Assembly: GCA_031270585.1 (NCBI GenBank)
Contig: JAISXK010000147.1
Span: 1-7,053 of the forward strand
Length of the DNA stretch: 7,053 nucleotides
Direction: 5' to 3'
Origin: Clostridiales bacterium
Lineage (GTDB): Bacteria; Bacillota; Clostridia; Christensenellales; CAG-138
Under the pieces are notes generated by a model. The model did not search any database. It had not been told where the DNA came from and was given only the letters and a program-made list of their open reading frames with translations. Below, in pieces: positions 5,336 to 7,053 of this stretch (positions are counted from its first letter, which is position 1; every line of letters starts with the position of its first letter). Position numbers and translations under genes: made by a program.

Positions 5336-7053
5336 ATGAATACTACGCCGATATTGGATCAATCCGTCGCGGCATTAAAGGGAATAGGCGAAAAACGCGC
5401 GCAGGCTTTTCAGAGACTGCGCGTTGAAACATGGCGCGATCTTTTATTCTTTATGCCGCGGGAGTATCATGATTTTTCCAGAGAAGGAAATGTAGATATA
5501 GTGCAGCATGGCGAATTGACCATTTTAAAGTTGCGCGTTGTGGAGGCGCCCCGCCAGATACGGCCCAAGGGCGGGCTGCATATCGTAAACGCGCATGCCA
5601 TGAAGGAAAGCGGCGCGCTGCAACTGGTATGGTATAATCAACCGTACCGCGCGCGCCAGGTAACGGCGGGGAAAGAATACTTCTTTGCCGGCCGCGTGGA
5701 TACTTCCAGAGGAAAGAAGCTTGTAAACCCGGCCATTCTTCCGGCTTTGCCGGGCATTTTGCCGGTATACCCCATGGCGCAGGGATTGACGCAGCAGTAT
5801 ATCCGCCAGGGCGTGCGGGCGGTATTAAAGGCTGGCCTGCCCGAGGTAACGGAAACGCTGCCCGCCGGGATGCTGGACGAATATGCGCTCTATGGCATAC
5901 GCGAGGCTCTTCAGGGCGTGCATTTCCCTGCGGATATGGATATGCTGCAAAAGGCGCGGCACAGGCTGGCGTTTGAGGATATGCTTTATTTTTTGCTCGC
6001 CGTCGCTATGTTCAGGCAAGATCGCCAGGGTAAAACGGGTATCGCGTTTTGCGCAGCGGATATGCGCGCGGCTTTTTTAGATACGTTGCCGTTTACGCCA
6101 ACCCGCGCGCAGTTGCGGGCGCTGCAAGAGATAGAGGCCGATATGCAAAAAAGCACGCCTATGAACCGGCTTGTGCAGGGCGATGTCGGTTCCGGCAAAA
6201 CGGTGCTGGCGCAATTCGCGCTTTATGTGGCGGCGCAAAGCGGCTTTCAGGGCGTTTTTTTGGCGCCCACGGAAATATTGGCTCAACAGCATTTTGCATT
6301 GCTGCAAAAAACATATGGGGATAAGGCTTGCTTTTTATCCGGCGGTTTGAAAAAAGCCCAACGCGCGGCTGCGTATGAAAAAATACGCGACGGGTCGGCC
6401 CTGGTTGTGGTGGGCACGCACGCGCTGCTGCAGGCGGACGTGGAATTCGCCAACCTTGGCGTGGTGATTACCGACGAGCAGCACCGCTTCGGCGTGCGCC
6501 AGCGCGCAGTATTATCCCACAAAAGCGGCGCGGCGCCCGATATGCTGGTGATGAGCGCAACCCCCATACCGCGCACGCTTACCATGTTGCTGTATGGGGA
6601 TCTTGATTTATCCGTTTTAAACGAACTGCCGCCGGGCAGACAAAAGGTGGTTACGCGTGTGGTGCCGCCCGCGCGCAGACAGGATATGTATGGCTTTGTT
6701 ACGAAGCAGGCGGCGGCGGGTCTGCAAACATTCGTGGTATGCCCGCTGATCGAACAATCCGACGTGATAGACGTAAAAAGCGCGGATGAAATCTATAAAG
6801 AGCTTCTTACCCTATTGCCGGGGTTGCGCATAGCGCTGCTGCATGGGCGTATGACGGCGGCCAGGAAGGACGCGGTGATGGAGCAATTCCGTCTGGGCCT
6901 TATAGACGTGCTGGTCTCCACCACTGTGGTGGAGGTGGGCGTGGATATACCCAACGCCGCCGTTATGGTGATTGAAGGGGCGGATCGTTTTGGGCTTGCG
7001 CAGTTGCACCAACTGCGCGGACGCGTGGGCAGGGGGCTGGCACGATCTTTTTG
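5336..7053 (+). CDS. recG: ATP-dependent DNA helicase RecG, 3' end cut by the window
   Basis: RecG binds stalled replication forks and Holliday junctions and drives fork regression and branch migration. The frame stays open from the ATG at 5336 to the last base, 572 whole codons; RecG is usually about 680-700 residues, so roughly the last 110 are missing. Seen in order: an N-terminal helix-hairpin-helix-like start (LKGIGEKRAQAFQRL) and FFMPREYHDFS, the OB-fold wedge domain (about 60-155), then the helicase core with FTPTRAQ (Q-motif region), Walker A GDVGSGKT at 282-289, APTEILAQQH, DEQHRFGVRQR with the DEQH box at 380-383, SATPIPRT from 407, and the late motifs LLHGRM, STTVVEVGVDIPNA and QLHQLRGRVGRG (556-567). 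A stop codon in frame at 5324-5326 leaves ATG 5336 as the only near start. No Shine-Dalgarno sequence lies close to it; GAGGG at 5311-5315 is 20 bases away. In Bacillus subtilis serine dehydratase genes lie between yloV and recG; here recG follows fakA directly. Confidence 0.97.
   Translation, partial: MNTTPILDQSVAALKGIGEKRAQAFQRLRVETWRDLLFFMPREYHDFSREGNVDIVQHGELTILKLRVVEAPRQIRPKGGLHIVNAHAMKESGALQLVWYNQPYRARQVTAGKEYFFAGRVDTSRGKKLVNPAILPALPGILPVYPMAQGLTQQYIRQGVRAVLKAGLPEVTETLPAGMLDEYALYGIREALQGVHFPADMDMLQKARHRLAFEDMLYFLLAVAMFRQDRQGKTGIAFCAADMRAAFLDTLPFTPTRAQLRALQEIEADMQKSTPMNRLVQGDVGSGKTVLAQFALYVAAQSGFQGVFLAPTEILAQQHFALLQKTYGDKACFLSGGLKKAQRAAAYEKIRDGSALVVVGTHALLQADVEFANLGVVITDEQHRFGVRQRAVLSHKSGAAPDMLVMSATPIPRTLTMLLYGDLDLSVLNELPPGRQKVVTRVVPPARRQDMYGFVTKQAAAGLQTFVVCPLIEQSDVIDVKSADEIYKELLTLLPGLRIALLHGRMTAARKDAVMEQFRLGLIDVLVSTTVVEVGVDIPNAAVMVIEGADRFGLAQLHQLRGRVGRGLARSF

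Overview
This window looks like chromosomal core genome of a Gram-positive bacterium of the Bacillota, most likely a moderately GC-rich member of the Clostridia. The evidence is a ThiI without a rhodanese domain behind a cysteine desulfurase, an Asp23/Gls24 (YloU-type) gene followed by FakA (YloV-type) and recG, a TTG start codon behind a purine-rich Shine-Dalgarno sequence, and a lipoprotein signal peptide. I see no tRNA, rRNA, insertion sequence, phage gene or CRISPR array. The exact genus cannot be read from the sequence.

Left part (1-1400): the last 55 codons of a cysteine desulfurase, then thiI. Together they form a sulfur relay: the desulfurase loads persulfide sulfur and ThiI uses it to make 4-thiouridine in tRNA, and possibly sulfur for thiamine. 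Middle part (1401-2666): a promoter-like region with a small dyad, then two closely spaced genes for exported or membrane-anchored proteins of unknown function. One is a lipoprotein with a DUF3298/RsiV-like C-terminal domain, the other a 103-residue single-pass protein with a Pro/Ser/Thr tail. This pair is the least explained part of the window.

Right part (2667-7053): a small GIY-YIG (UPF0213) gene on the minus strand converges on the two-gene unit and diverges from a plus-strand block. That block is an Asp23/Gls24 protein, the fatty acid kinase FakA, and the RecG helicase, which is cut by the window end. The same order, with serine dehydratase genes inserted before recG, is known from Bacillus subtilis. 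The divergent intergenic stretch (3012-3173) carries two back-to-back extended -10 promoter candidates. The minus-strand one would start transcription almost exactly at the ATG, so the GIY-YIG mRNA may be leaderless. Between fakA and recG, 125 non-coding bases hold several short GC-rich hairpins, and recG has no clear Shine-Dalgarno sequence.

No clearly new multi-gene system is present. The main points for follow-up are the exported-protein pair, the compact divergent promoter region and the hairpin-rich fakA-recG spacer.
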